Shown here piece after piece: positions 7,877 to 15,072 of a stretch of DNA of 64,000 nt (positions within the stretch are counted from its first letter, which is position 1; each line of letters starts with the position of its first letter). A program made the position numbers and the translations under genes. The notes below the pieces were generated by a model, which made no database searches, was not told the DNA's origin, and worked only from the letters and a program-made list of their open reading frames with translations. The stretch lies in assembly GCF_029222705.1 (NCBI RefSeq), contig NZ_JARGZF010000001.1:182437-246436 (forward strand), read 5' to 3'. Origin of the DNA: Knoellia sp. p5-6-4 (GTDB taxonomy: Bacteria > Actinomycetota > Actinomycetes > Actinomycetales > Dermatophilaceae).

Positions 7877-8381
7877 GCACGAAGTACTGCCCCCATCCGG
7901 ACGCCCGGCGCCCACCCATTAGGGGCGCCCCGCGTCGCGCACAACGATGCGGCCCAACCTTGGCGCTTCACGTTGCTGGGGGTGAGCGGCCCAACTGTTG
8001 GCGCGCTGGAGCTGGCCGAACTGTCTGCCGTGACGGACGCTGTGAGGCTTGAGTGGCTTTGCCCGTCACGGCGCCGCCGTCGTGCTCGTGGCCCGCAGCC
8101 AGGTGCCGGCCGTCAGGACGGACGCGGATCCCAGGTCGACCGGGATGACGACCGCCGCCGTCGCTACGGCAGACGGATGATCTGCCGCAACGACGAGCCG
8201 ACGTCCACACAGGATGCGGCGGCATCGGGACCTCGTGTGCGAGGGACCTCGCGCGCTATTGAGGGACTTCGGCCCTTTTCTCCGGGTGTCGCTCAGCGTT
8301 GCGTGGTAACTGCCGGAGGCCCACGCCGGGGGTCGCCACTCGGACACTCGAGTGACAAGTTCAGGAGGAGGTGAGGGGGCG
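7877..8381. other. Intergenic stretch with repeated GGGAC half-sites
   Basis: 505 bp with no recognisable coding region on either strand. Open frames are rich in Arg, Pro and Ser and match nothing I know. Its right end contains three GGGAC words (8227, 8243, 8263) upstream of the lipoprotein gene, described separately. An AGGAGG ribosome-binding site begins at 8363 for the next gene. Confidence 0.4.
8226..8277. promoter_or_regulatory. Cluster of DosR-like half-sites upstream of lipoprotein gene
   Basis: Three GGGAC words occur in the same direction within about 50 bp. The last is part of an imperfect inverted repeat, GGGACTTCGGCCCTT (8263-8277), in which the right arm differs from a perfect GTCCC by one base. 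This resembles degenerate DosR boxes, which often occur in pairs. It lies about 105-155 bp upstream of the GTG at 8382. A regulatory role is inference from similarity to the perfect palindrome at 542. Confidence 0.3.
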
Positions 8382-8930
8382 GTGAAGTTGCCATGCGCCG
8401 CGACTTCAGCATTGCTCGCGCTCGTGGTCAGTTTGGGTGCATGCGGCGCTGGCAGCGATAAGCCCCGCGTTCGCTCAGGGGGAGAGGTCGCGAACGGGCA
8501 GACGACGCAACCGACAACGGGCGAGACACCATCAAGCAGCCAGAGAATGATCCCGTCGAGCTCACCGACGACATCCCCAACCAGCCCGACGTTCTCGCGT
8601 ACCTCGCCACCAGACAGGGATCTGGTATCGAACCTGGACGCCCGGGCCGCACAGTTCATGACGCTCAGGAGCGCGCAACGATCTCAATGGCACGGCATGG
8701 CGGCATACCGGCTGCGGCTCTCAACAGGCAGCGCTTGGGCGATCGCAGGAAGCCCCGACAGGGTCGTCCCGCTAGTTCTGAAGGATAGCGCCTACTCCCC
8801 CGCCGCCTCCCTGCTCTTCCGATCGGGCCCTTACGTTCTCTTCTTCCCGGAAGAAGTGCCGGAAGCGTTCTACACGCACCTCGGTCCCATCCCTGGCATG
8901 GCATTCATCGACTCTGATCTCTACCGATAG
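8382..8930 (+). CDS. Putative lipoprotein with Ser/Thr-rich linker
   Basis: 182 residues. The N-terminus is a lipoprotein signal: a hydrophobic core (SALLALVVS) and lipobox L18-G-A-C21. A linker of about 45 residues rich in Ser, Thr and Pro follows, as in surface-anchored Gram-positive lipoproteins. The C-terminal 120 residues (AAYRLRLSTGSAWAIAG, LVLKDSAYSPAASLLF, YVLFFPEEVPEAFYTHLG) look globular but match no family I recognise. GTG 8382 was chosen over an upstream in-frame GTG (8352) because AGGAGGAGGTGAG lies just before it. Base composition is less GC-rich than in the core genes, consistent with acquired DNA. Confidence 0.65.
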   Translation: MKLPCAATSALLALVVSLGACGAGSDKPRVRSGGEVANGQTTQPTTGETPSSSQRMIPSSSPTTSPTSPTFSRTSPPDRDLVSNLDARAAQFMTLRSAQRSQWHGMAAYRLRLSTGSAWAIAGSPDRVVPLVLKDSAYSPAASLLFRSGPYVLFFPEEVPEAFYTHLGPIPGMAFIDSDLYR

Positions 8931-10336
8931 CCCCGACACAAGGCTCGTGCGCCGCCACGCACCCGCCCAGCATTCTTTTCTCGACGGTCGGCAGTGCGGC
9001 TGATTAGGCCGGGAAGACGCCGCGTGAGCGCGCAGCCCGCGCACGGCATCACCAACTTCCCTCAGCAACTCCGCACCCCTTCGACCGCTCGCTTTTCAAA
9101 CGCCCCACGCGGTTTCATGGCAATCGCCGGAAGAGGAGCATGGGAGGGCATCCCGTTAATCCAATCCGGGGTCCGCCCGTAAGGAAGCACCAGCGATGAC
9201 AGCTACGTCGGACGCCTCCACACTTCCCACGGACTGGCCCACGGCCGCAGGCAAACGTGGGTACGGTCGGGGACTCGGCGGCTGCGTTGTGGTAGGAGTC
9301 GCCCTTGGACCCCACGAAGGCGACCGCACCGGCCGAGGCGAGGCGTCCGCTGTAGCGAATCGCGAGATAGCGCCGCTACCTCGGGCTCGAGGCTCTGGCC
9401 CGTTCACGCGCCGTCCTGACCACCACCGACGCCAAGGAGGACATCACCACCATCGTCAACGCCCTCAGCGCCTGACACGCACACACGGATCGCTGACGTA
9501 CACCACGCTCCGGGACTTGACCCTCGAGGTAACGCCTTCGTGCGAATGACGGTGGCCCTCCTAAGCCAAATCACGTCGTTCGCTCTCGGCTCGCGTGGGT
9601 CGACCGGACGACCGTGTACCGGGGCGGGCGCACTTTTCGGTGAGGACCGCGACTTCAGGTATCGCCGTCCGCACCCACGAGCCGCGAGAAGGCCGGTCGC
9701 TTCGGTCTTCGCTCAGTTCGCCCACCATCATCGCGTTTTGAGTGAAGGGTCCGGGGTGCTCCCCCGAATATTGTTAGAAGACGCGATGGGAGATGCGTAG
9801 ACCCCTCGCTTGAAGTGCTTCAGGGTCTACTGCTCTAGCTTGGGAATCGGATCCATCGGCGTCCCCATCCCCAGTGGGGAGCGCCTCCTCCGACGACGAG
9901 TTTCCTGATTCCTGCTCGAGAGGGCATATTTCGGATATCAGCGACGCCCCTGAGTCCGCCACGCGCATGAACGACCGCACCGGACTTGCTCGTCAACATG
10001 CCGCATCAGCATGTCGTGGTCAGCCCTATCCGTGCAACATCCGACCACGGAGGCATCACGGAACTAGGTGATCGTATGCTTCCGTTTCCCGGTCTGAAGA
10101 TCAGCACGCCCATATACGTCCTTAGGGGACTGGTGACTTTGGACTTACCGGTGCTTCGTCTCCTAGGCCCGGTGCGCTCCCGCTTACGTGGGAGACATGA
10201 GGCATCTGGCCTAGACAGGTGGGTTCGTATAGTCGCAGGGCAGTGTCGGCGCGCCTGGCGTTCGCGGTCCTTGGCGGGCAAGCACGACGGTCCCCGAGGC
10301 GCATCCTTGGACAGGGAAGCGCGTGAGGGACCGACC
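8931..10336. other. 1.4 kb stretch without a supportable gene
   Basis: No frame on either strand gives a convincing protein. A frame starting at ATG 9196 has an AAGGAAG ribosome-binding-site-like stretch, but after about 40 codons it becomes Arg/His-rich noise. A different frame ending at about 9474 reads ARSRAVLTTTDAKEDI then TTIVNALSA, as a C-terminal end might, but it has a stop just upstream. The segment is locally less GC-rich. A hairpin lies at 9797-9830. It is most simply decayed accessory DNA. Confidence 0.4.
9797..9830. repeat. Hairpin with bulged 5' arm
   Basis: GTAGACCC (9797-9804) pairs perfectly with GGGTCTAC (9823-9830). Inside it TGAAG (9811-9815) faces CTTCA (9818-9822), leaving CTCGCT as a one-sided bulge. 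There is no T-tract on the plus strand, so it is not a classical intrinsic terminator. Its function is unknown; it could be a protein-binding or recombination site remnant. Confidence 0.45.
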
Positions 10337-10598
10337 ATCACAGCCATAGCCCCTGCGTTCAACATGAACGCCACCTACCCGTCCACCTCCGGCGCGGTCC
10401 TCACGGCCCGCTCGACGTTCGGCTCGGCAGAGGGCAACTTCGCCTGGAACGAGTTCGGCACCGACATCGGAACCCTGACCCGTCACCGCCGGCACCACGG
10501 TCAACGCCGTTCTCTTCAACCACAAGACGTCGATCGCGCAAGGTACGAAGGCCTCCGGCCAGACCTGGACCGCGACGGCAACGATCACCTTCAGCTGA
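10337..10598 (+). pseudogene. Frameshifted phage-type structural (tail-associated) protein remnant
   Basis: Two frames combine into one recognisable pattern. From 10337 one frame reads FNMNATYPSTSGAVLTARSTF then GSAEGNFAWNEFGTDIGT. A second frame from about 10480 reads VTAGTTVNAVLFNHKTSIAQ then GTKASGQTWTATATITFS and a stop at 10596. The FxWNEWG.....G(T/A)......LN(R/H)K...LGTKT.G..WT.TVTI(T/S) pattern is familiar from small phage tail-region proteins. The switch of frame in the middle indicates a one- or two-base indel. It ends 7 bp before the DUF1996 gene. Confidence 0.5.
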
Positions 10599-10605
10599 GG
10601 ACATC

Positions 10606-11580
10606 ATGAAGAAGATCTACGCCCTGGTGGCTACTCTGTGCCTGGCCCTCGTGGCCGGCGTGATGCTCGCCGCTCCCGCCTCCGCCCTCGGCAAGGTGAG
10701 GTGCGACCTGAACAAGTCCGGTGTCGAGCTGAATTTCCCCAGTCACGTCGGCACCGCTCGCGCCGAGATCGACCCTATCGTCAACCACAACCAGTACGGT
10801 GCCTCGCACCTCCACGATTTCTTCGGAGCTGCTTGGATGAAGGGCGTTGCGGGAGAACCGCACTGGGTGACGCAGGTCGGGAACGCGGCGAACTACTCCA
10901 GCCTGACGAACACCAAGACGTCGTGTCGGATCGCAGGGGACACGGCCGGCTATTGGACTCCGGCGCTGAAGTACATCAGCGGACCCAAGGCCGGCCAGTA
11001 CGTCCCGGTGACCCAGTTCACCGCGTACTACAGGGGCTTCAACGGCCAGACCACTCACGCCGGCTCCCAGGCTCACCCGGCTGACGTGAGGCTCGTTGCC
11101 CAGGACATGGTCGGCAAGGGCCTGTCCGGCTGGACCTGTGGCCAGAACTCGACGGTTACGGGTGGTGTCAACGGGATTCCCAACTGCTCTGCCTCGAACG
11201 GCGGCCCAGGGGATCAGCTCACGGCACACATCAACTCCCCGTCTTGCTGGAACGGCAACGCGCCGAACCACTCGAGCAGCGAGGTCGGCGACACCCGTGA
11301 CAACGCCGACTGGACCTACCCGGCGAACTCCGCCAGTGCCTGCCCGGCGAGCTACCCGATCGAGGTCACCCAGCTTCGCCAGACCATCCAATACGCGTAC
11401 TACGGCGCGGGCGCCGACGGCACCAACGTCGCCCTCGAGTCGGACCCGCCTGGCGGCGACGGCACCACGATGCACGGCGACTTCTGGAACACCTGGAATC
11501 AGTCGATCTTCGAAGGGTTCATCCGTAAGTGCGTGCAAGGTCTCTCGGCGACGACCTACACCGGTTCTTGCGGCCCGTGA
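10606..11580 (+). CDS. Secreted DUF1996-domain protein
   Basis: 324 residues. Residues 1-27 are a classical Sec signal peptide (KK, hydrophobic core, ASA|LG cleavage site). The mature part matches DUF1996, a domain of secreted fungal and actinobacterial proteins: DPIVN with SHLHDFFG-type SASHLHDFF, the KTSCRIAGDTAGYWTPALKY block, YYRGF, and CWNGNAPNHSS. Several cysteine pairs suggest disulfides outside the cell. The DUF1996 function is unknown. ATG is preceded by a weak GAGGACATC purine run. A strong hairpin terminator follows. Being 7 bp downstream of a phage-type fragment, it may have travelled with that DNA. Confidence 0.8.
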   Translation: MKKIYALVATLCLALVAGVMLAAPASALGKVRCDLNKSGVELNFPSHVGTARAEIDPIVNHNQYGASHLHDFFGAAWMKGVAGEPHWVTQVGNAANYSSLTNTKTSCRIAGDTAGYWTPALKYISGPKAGQYVPVTQFTAYYRGFNGQTTHAGSQAHPADVRLVAQDMVGKGLSGWTCGQNSTVTGGVNGIPNCSASNGGPGDQLTAHINSPSCWNGNAPNHSSSEVGDTRDNADWTYPANSASACPASYPIEVTQLRQTIQYAYYGAGADGTNVALESDPPGGDGTTMHGDFWNTWNQSIFEGFIRKCVQGLSATTYTGSCGP

Positions 11581-11598
11581 CCGACGTCGCTTAGACAG

Positions 11599-11630
11599 GC
11601 GCCCCTGCTCCTACCCTGGGGCAGGGGCGC
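11599..11630 (+). terminator. Intrinsic terminator after the DUF1996 gene
   Basis: GCGCCCCTGC (11599-11608) and GCAGGGGCGC (11621-11630) form a perfect 10-bp GC-rich stem with a 12-base loop, 18 bp after the stop codon. No long U-tract follows, as is common in high-GC Actinobacteria. Confidence 0.75.
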
Positions 11631-11963
11631 ACTCATCTGGAGGAGGTGAAGACCCTGGGCACGCCCACACTGCAGGCATCGTTGGTCTCCGGCGACCAGC
11701 CCGCAGACGTCCGCGTCATTCACTCCTCACTCGCCACAGACAGGAACAGGACCGTCACAGGGAGGCAGAACAGGGCTGTTCGCCTCGCTTGGGCATGCCC
11801 CCTGTGCCGGCAACTTCCTGACCGGGCGGACGAGCCCGCGCGGCTACATGGCGAGTCCGCACCACGCGCGATCAACCGATGATGCGAACGGGGTGTGTCT
11901 CTCCGCCGCCTGTCGGCACGTGAACGCCCCTCTGCGCCCGCCCGAGGTGAGCGCTACCGACCG
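11631..11963. other. Short gene-free stretch between convergent genes
   Basis: 333 bp between the DUF1996 terminator and the end of the minus-strand acetyltransferase. A GTG frame at 11646 sits inside an AGGAGG run, too close for normal initiation, and its product resembles nothing. I see no other feature. Confidence 0.35.
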
Positions 11964-12557
11964 TCAGGGCGACGCGTCGAGTCGGTGTCGCACCACTCTC
12001 CGGCGCAGGGTAGGCGACGCCTCGACCTCGTAGCCGGCGTCGAGGAAGACCTGGAGCAGCCCGACCGACGCCTCGTCCCAGATCACGGTCTTCCCCGGCG
12101 GTGGCTCGGTGGGGTAGCCCTCGAGGACGCGGGCGCCGACCTGTCTGCCGTACTCGACGGTGGCGGCGGCGAGCTCGTACATCAGCCCCTCTCGACGGAA
12201 GCCCTTACGCACGACGAAGCAGGTGACCGACCAGACGCCCTCGAGGGCGGGGTCCATTCGCATCCACGACTTCTGCCGGGCCCAGATCCTCGGGTAGTTC
12301 TCCCGCGGCTCTACCGCGACCCAGCCGGCCGGCTCGTCGTCGACGTACCCAATGAGGCCGGACGTGGGGCCGCCCGTGCCGCAGCCGGCCTGCTCCAGGA
12401 GCGCGGCGTCGCGCTCCTCCTGAGTCGTGTCGCGCCAGATCCAGCCCGGGACCTTGAGCGCCTGGCAGCGGCACTTGCGGGCGCCGCCGGAGTCGAACAC
12501 GGCCTCCACGTCCTCGCTCGTCGCGTCGTTGGCCGGTCGCCAGCTGAACTCGGGCAT
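11964..12557 (-). CDS. GNAT-family N-acetyltransferase
   Basis: 197 residues with the GNAT layout. Beta strands around LIGYVDDEPAGWVAVEPRENYP are followed by the central motif A, WSVTCFVVRKGFRREGLMYEL, in which R/K-G-x-R/K-x-x-G-L binds the pyrophosphate of acetyl-CoA. A helix AAATVEYGRQVGARVLEGYP and a C-terminal strand GLLQVFLDAGYEVEA complete the fold. The N-terminal CRCQALKVPG segment is seen in actinobacterial GNATs of unknown substrate. It is a single gene on the minus strand between two gene-poor gaps. The acceptor molecule cannot be predicted. Confidence 0.8.
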   Translation of the reverse strand: MPEFSWRPANDATSEDVEAVFDSGGARKCRCQALKVPGWIWRDTTQEERDAALLEQAGCGTGGPTSGLIGYVDDEPAGWVAVEPRENYPRIWARQKSWMRMDPALEGVWSVTCFVVRKGFRREGLMYELAAATVEYGRQVGARVLEGYPTEPPPGKTVIWDEASVGLLQVFLDAGYEVEASPTLRRRVVRHRLDASP

Positions 12558-12804
12558 ACCGCGAGACTAGTGGCGGGCCGGGCGCCAGTTGCGACGCCAT
12601 GACAGTCGATCCGTGACCTCGTCGGTGCGTCACTCCGCCGCCTGCCGGCCGCGGTCTTGGGGGGGACCGTCGGTGCGCGCGGCGTGCCGTGCCGGTAGAC
12701 CTCCTCCAACGTCCTCGTGTCGGGTCCGCCCCTGCAGTGAGGAGATCCGGGCACCTCGGTCGCTCGACCAAGAACCGGGGTGCCACTCGTTGGATCGTGC
12801 CCGG

Positions 12805-13629
12805 TCAGGAACTCGGTGACTGCGTCGGATCGGTAGGAGGCGAAAGCCGTTCCTGCAGCGCCCGCGCCAGGCATCCGTACGCCCCGTCGAGCAGGTCGGG
12901 TACGCGTCGCCTCACCTCCTCGGCGGCCCCGCACGTGTCGAGGGCGTGCAGGATTGCGTGGAGGAGCACCTCGGCGTGGATGTGGACGAGGCCGAGGCGT
13001 TGCTGCTTGTGGCCGGTGTCGTGCAGGTATGCACGAAACGAGGACCAGCGGGTGGTGCCTTCCTTGTGGTATTCCCACACCTCCCACTCCTCGCCGGGAC
13101 GGGGCCCGCCGACCGGGACCAGCAGCGAGCAGTTGGCGTCGAAGCCACGCGCGATGGCAAGCGCGTCCTGCATCGGCCGGTGGTCGCGCACCTCGTCGCC
13201 CTCGAACACAGGCGTCAGGTCGACACCGCCGCCGTCCGCGTCGATCTCGTCTTGCAGCTCCAGCCAGATCTCGACCGCCTGAGGATCGACCTCGACGTAC
13301 GGTCGTACTTCAGCGACCGGAACGAAGCCCCATGCCTCGCCGGAGTCGCCGGACCGATACGAGCTCGTCGTCAGGGCGCCCATCGTGTCGCCGTACGCGC
13401 CGTCGGAGAGCAGCAGGAACTGCCGGTAGGACGGCGGAAGATGCACGCCCAACCTACGTTCAGCGGCAGCCACAGCGGACTCAGTAGCAGGCGCGCGGAG
13501 GAGGCTGCCGGTGCGCGCGGCCGCCGCGACGGGGCGCTCCAGCGCTCCGAGGCGCGCCAAACAGGCAGCACTCCACTGGCGCAACAACCCGTCAAGGTCG
13601 TCGGCCGGCCACTCTTTCAGTCGGACCAC
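12805..13629 (-). CDS. SMI1/KNR4 (SUKH) family protein
   Basis: 274 residues. Residues about 50-210 carry SUKH-1 features: AAERRLGVHLPPSYRQFLLLSDGAYGDTMG, where (L)P..Y..FL...(D/N)G is the family signature, followed by the characteristic acidic WxP-like strand and VWEYHKEGTTRWSSFRAYLHD near the end. SUKH proteins frequently act as immunity proteins in contact-dependent or polymorphic-toxin systems. No toxin gene is adjacent here, so an orphan immunity gene is one possibility and general regulation another. The GTG start at 13629 is the first in the frame; later starts would cut the N-terminal helix. Confidence 0.7.
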   Translation of the reverse strand: MVRLKEWPADDLDGLLRQWSAACLARLGALERPVAAAARTGSLLRAPATESAVAAAERRLGVHLPPSYRQFLLLSDGAYGDTMGALTTSSYRSGDSGEAWGFVPVAEVRPYVEVDPQAVEIWLELQDEIDADGGGVDLTPVFEGDEVRDHRPMQDALAIARGFDANCSLLVPVGGPRPGEEWEVWEYHKEGTTRWSSFRAYLHDTGHKQQRLGLVHIHAEVLLHAILHALDTCGAAEEVRRRVPDLLDGAYGCLARALQERLSPPTDPTQSPSS

Positions 13630-13826
13630 CCCAGAACCCTAGAACCGGGTGCGCCTCCGCACAGCCGATCAGCCGCAGCACAAAGCGCTGCAAATGCACC
13701 CCACGTGGCCTGTCGGTCTCTCCGACACTTCGGGCCTTTGGCAGAACAACTCCGGGGCGCGTCTTTCCGCCGCGTGTCTACTGATCGCCGCTTCGGCCGT
13801 GGGCGCATGCCCGGGTTGGGCGTCGG

Positions 13827-14196
13827 TCAGCCCACCGAGTTGGGTATGAACGGCGTGAGGCAGACCGGATGGCCGGCCGGATCGAGTAGCACTCGGCAGC
13901 GTGGATCCGGCTGCTCTGGAAGCCTGGCGCCAAGCGCGACCGCCCGCTCCTCAGCCGCGTCGAGATCGTTCGCGGTGAGATCAAGATGCACGACCGCGGT
14001 CCCTGGCCAGTGTGGGGGACATAGTCCTCGACGTGTTGCGCGATCAGCACAGCCTCGGGAACCTCGATCCCGACGCTCGACCCCTTCCCCCACATCTGAC
14101 GCCCCCGAGCAGCCCGCGATAGAAGTCGGCAAGCCGCTGCGGGTCGGGGGAGCCCAGGGAGATGCCCACCAGCTTGGCTTGGCCAAATGCGGTCAC
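13827..14196 (-). pseudogene. Glyoxalase-like (VOC) gene broken by two frameshifts
   Basis: Three frames together reconstitute one actinobacterial VOC protein. From GTG 14196 one frame gives TAFGQAKLVGISLGSPDPQR followed by LADFYRGLLGG. A second gives SVGIEVPEAVLIAQHVEDYVP. The third gives WPGTAVVHLDLTANDLDAAE, a helix, then RVLLDPAGHPVCLTPF and the stop. Each piece aligns end to end with the usual VOC order, so the gene has suffered at least two indels. It lies between the SUKH gene and the tRNA cluster in the decaying region. Confidence 0.7.
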
Positions 14197-14437
14197 AGCG
14201 GCACCCTATGCGCTGTGTCGCGCCTGGACCGGTTCTCAACGTCCGAATTGCTGCCGCGAGCCACCCGCTCGAACGAGAGGATCGGAGATGTGTCTATTCG
14301 CCGCGAGGCCACAGCTTCGCCAGCACCAGGGCCCACCGACGCCGCATGCTCGAAGGTGCTACTCCCTCGGCACCACACACTCGCAGTCCGGGGCAGTTGG
14401 CACCCAGCCACGCCCCGACCGCGCGTAGCTTCGGAAG

Positions 14438-14453
14438 AAGTCAGCAGTGAGTG
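14438..14453 (+). repeat. Right copy of 16-bp direct repeat (partner at 4786-4801)
   Basis: Identical to the copy at 4786. Here it is preceded by CGGAAGAAGTC, which also occurs at 5142. It lies about 210 bp from the encoded CCA end of tRNA-Val. Confidence 0.4.
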
Positions 14454-14551
14454 AGCTCAGAATCCGCCGCGGTGGCGCACACCACGGGGCACCCCCACTT
14501 ACGACGAGGGACCCCCGCGGACGGTCGTGCCGAGTGAGTGCGAACGACTTA

Positions 14552-14572
14552 GTCACTCAGTTGGTCACTCAG
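14552..14572 (+). repeat. Tandem GTCACTCAG pair
   Basis: Two identical 9-bp words are separated by TTG, less than 95 bp from the 3' end of tRNA-Val. They could be arm-type integrase-binding sites or chance; no direct evidence decides. Confidence 0.4.
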
Positions 14573-14661
14573 AGCCATGGAAGAGGTCAGATTTAGCCCT
14601 TCCCGGCGGACAAGAGAACAACCCCCGATCCGCGCTTCCGCAGCTCAGGGGCCGTTCGTGT

Positions 14662-14736
14662 TGGTGGGCGATACTGGGTTTGAACCAGTGACCTCTTCCG
14701 TGTCAAGGAAGCGCGCTACCACTGCGCCAATCGCCC
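14662..14736 (-). tRNA. tRNA-Val (GAC)
   Basis: The minus strand folds as a complete cloverleaf. Acceptor GGGCGAT pairs with ATCGCCC; the anticodon stem CTTCC/GGAAG encloses TTGACAC with anticodon GAC; the T-arm has GGTTCAAACC. A discriminator A is followed by an encoded CCA (14662-14664). It is the last of three tRNAs in the cluster, with its 3' end facing the accessory region. Confidence 0.97.
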
Positions 14737-14766
14737 TGGGGTGTTGCTCGGGGTCTTGCGTGATCG

Positions 14767-14837
14767 AGGTGGAGACGGGATTTGAACCCGTGTACGCGGC
14801 TTTGCAGGCCGCTGCCTCGCCTCTCGGCCACTCCACC
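14767..14837 (-). tRNA. tRNA-Cys (GCA)
   Basis: Acceptor GGTGGAG pairs with CTCCACC, with discriminator U as expected for tRNA-Cys. Anticodon stem GCGGC/GCCGC encloses CTGCAAA with anticodon GCA. T-loop GGTTCAAATCC is present. CCA is not encoded. Confidence 0.97.
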
Positions 14838-14861
14838 GTGAAGGCGGTCTTGATCCCTCCG

Positions 14862-14934
14862 AGCGGATGACCGGTCTCGAACCGGCGACCTCAACCTTGG
14901 CAAGGTTGCGCTCTACCAACTGAGCTACATCCGC
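14862..14934 (-). tRNA. tRNA-Gly (GCC)
   Basis: Acceptor GCGGATG pairs with CATCCGC, discriminator U. Anticodon stem CAACC/GGTTG encloses TTGCCAA with anticodon GCC. T-arm GGTTCGAGACC is present. It is the first of the Gly-Cys-Val cluster, which is transcribed leftward and is a common actinobacterial arrangement. Confidence 0.97.
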
Positions 14935-15072
14935 GCTGCTCACAGCGTTGTTATTCCTTCGCTGTGCGGCGGGAGAGACATTAGCCGATCCCCGCCGTGA
15001 ACTCCAAACCGGCTGTCCAGCGGCCCCGGTCACCGCCTCGACGGACCCCGTTGGACCCGCCGACACCCCCGT

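Larger units (their letters stand above)
14197..14661. other. Gene-free stretch next to tRNA-Val with short repeats
   Basis: 465 bp without a supportable gene. It contains the right copy of the 16-bp repeat (14438-14453) and a tandem pair of GTCACTCAG words (14552-14572), with related GAGTGAG words at 14449 and 14532. Clusters of short directly repeated words beside the 3' end of a tRNA gene are seen at attachment sites of integrating elements, but no integrase or duplicated tRNA end was found. Confidence 0.4.

Noticed and set aside
9367-9474. A frame ending ...RAVLTTTDAKEDITTIV.NALSA that might be the tail of an aminotransferase-like protein
   Set aside because: A stop codon lies just upstream in the frame and the similarity is too vague to name.
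11646-11882. Small frame starting GTG after AGGAGG
   Set aside because: The start codon overlaps the ribosome-binding-site-like run, and the product has no recognisable composition or family.
14578-14589. GGAAGAGGTCA resembles part of tRNA-Val and could be a truncated tRNA copy at an attachment site
   Set aside because: The match is only 11 bp, in the opposite direction to the tRNA, and does not cover the 3' end.
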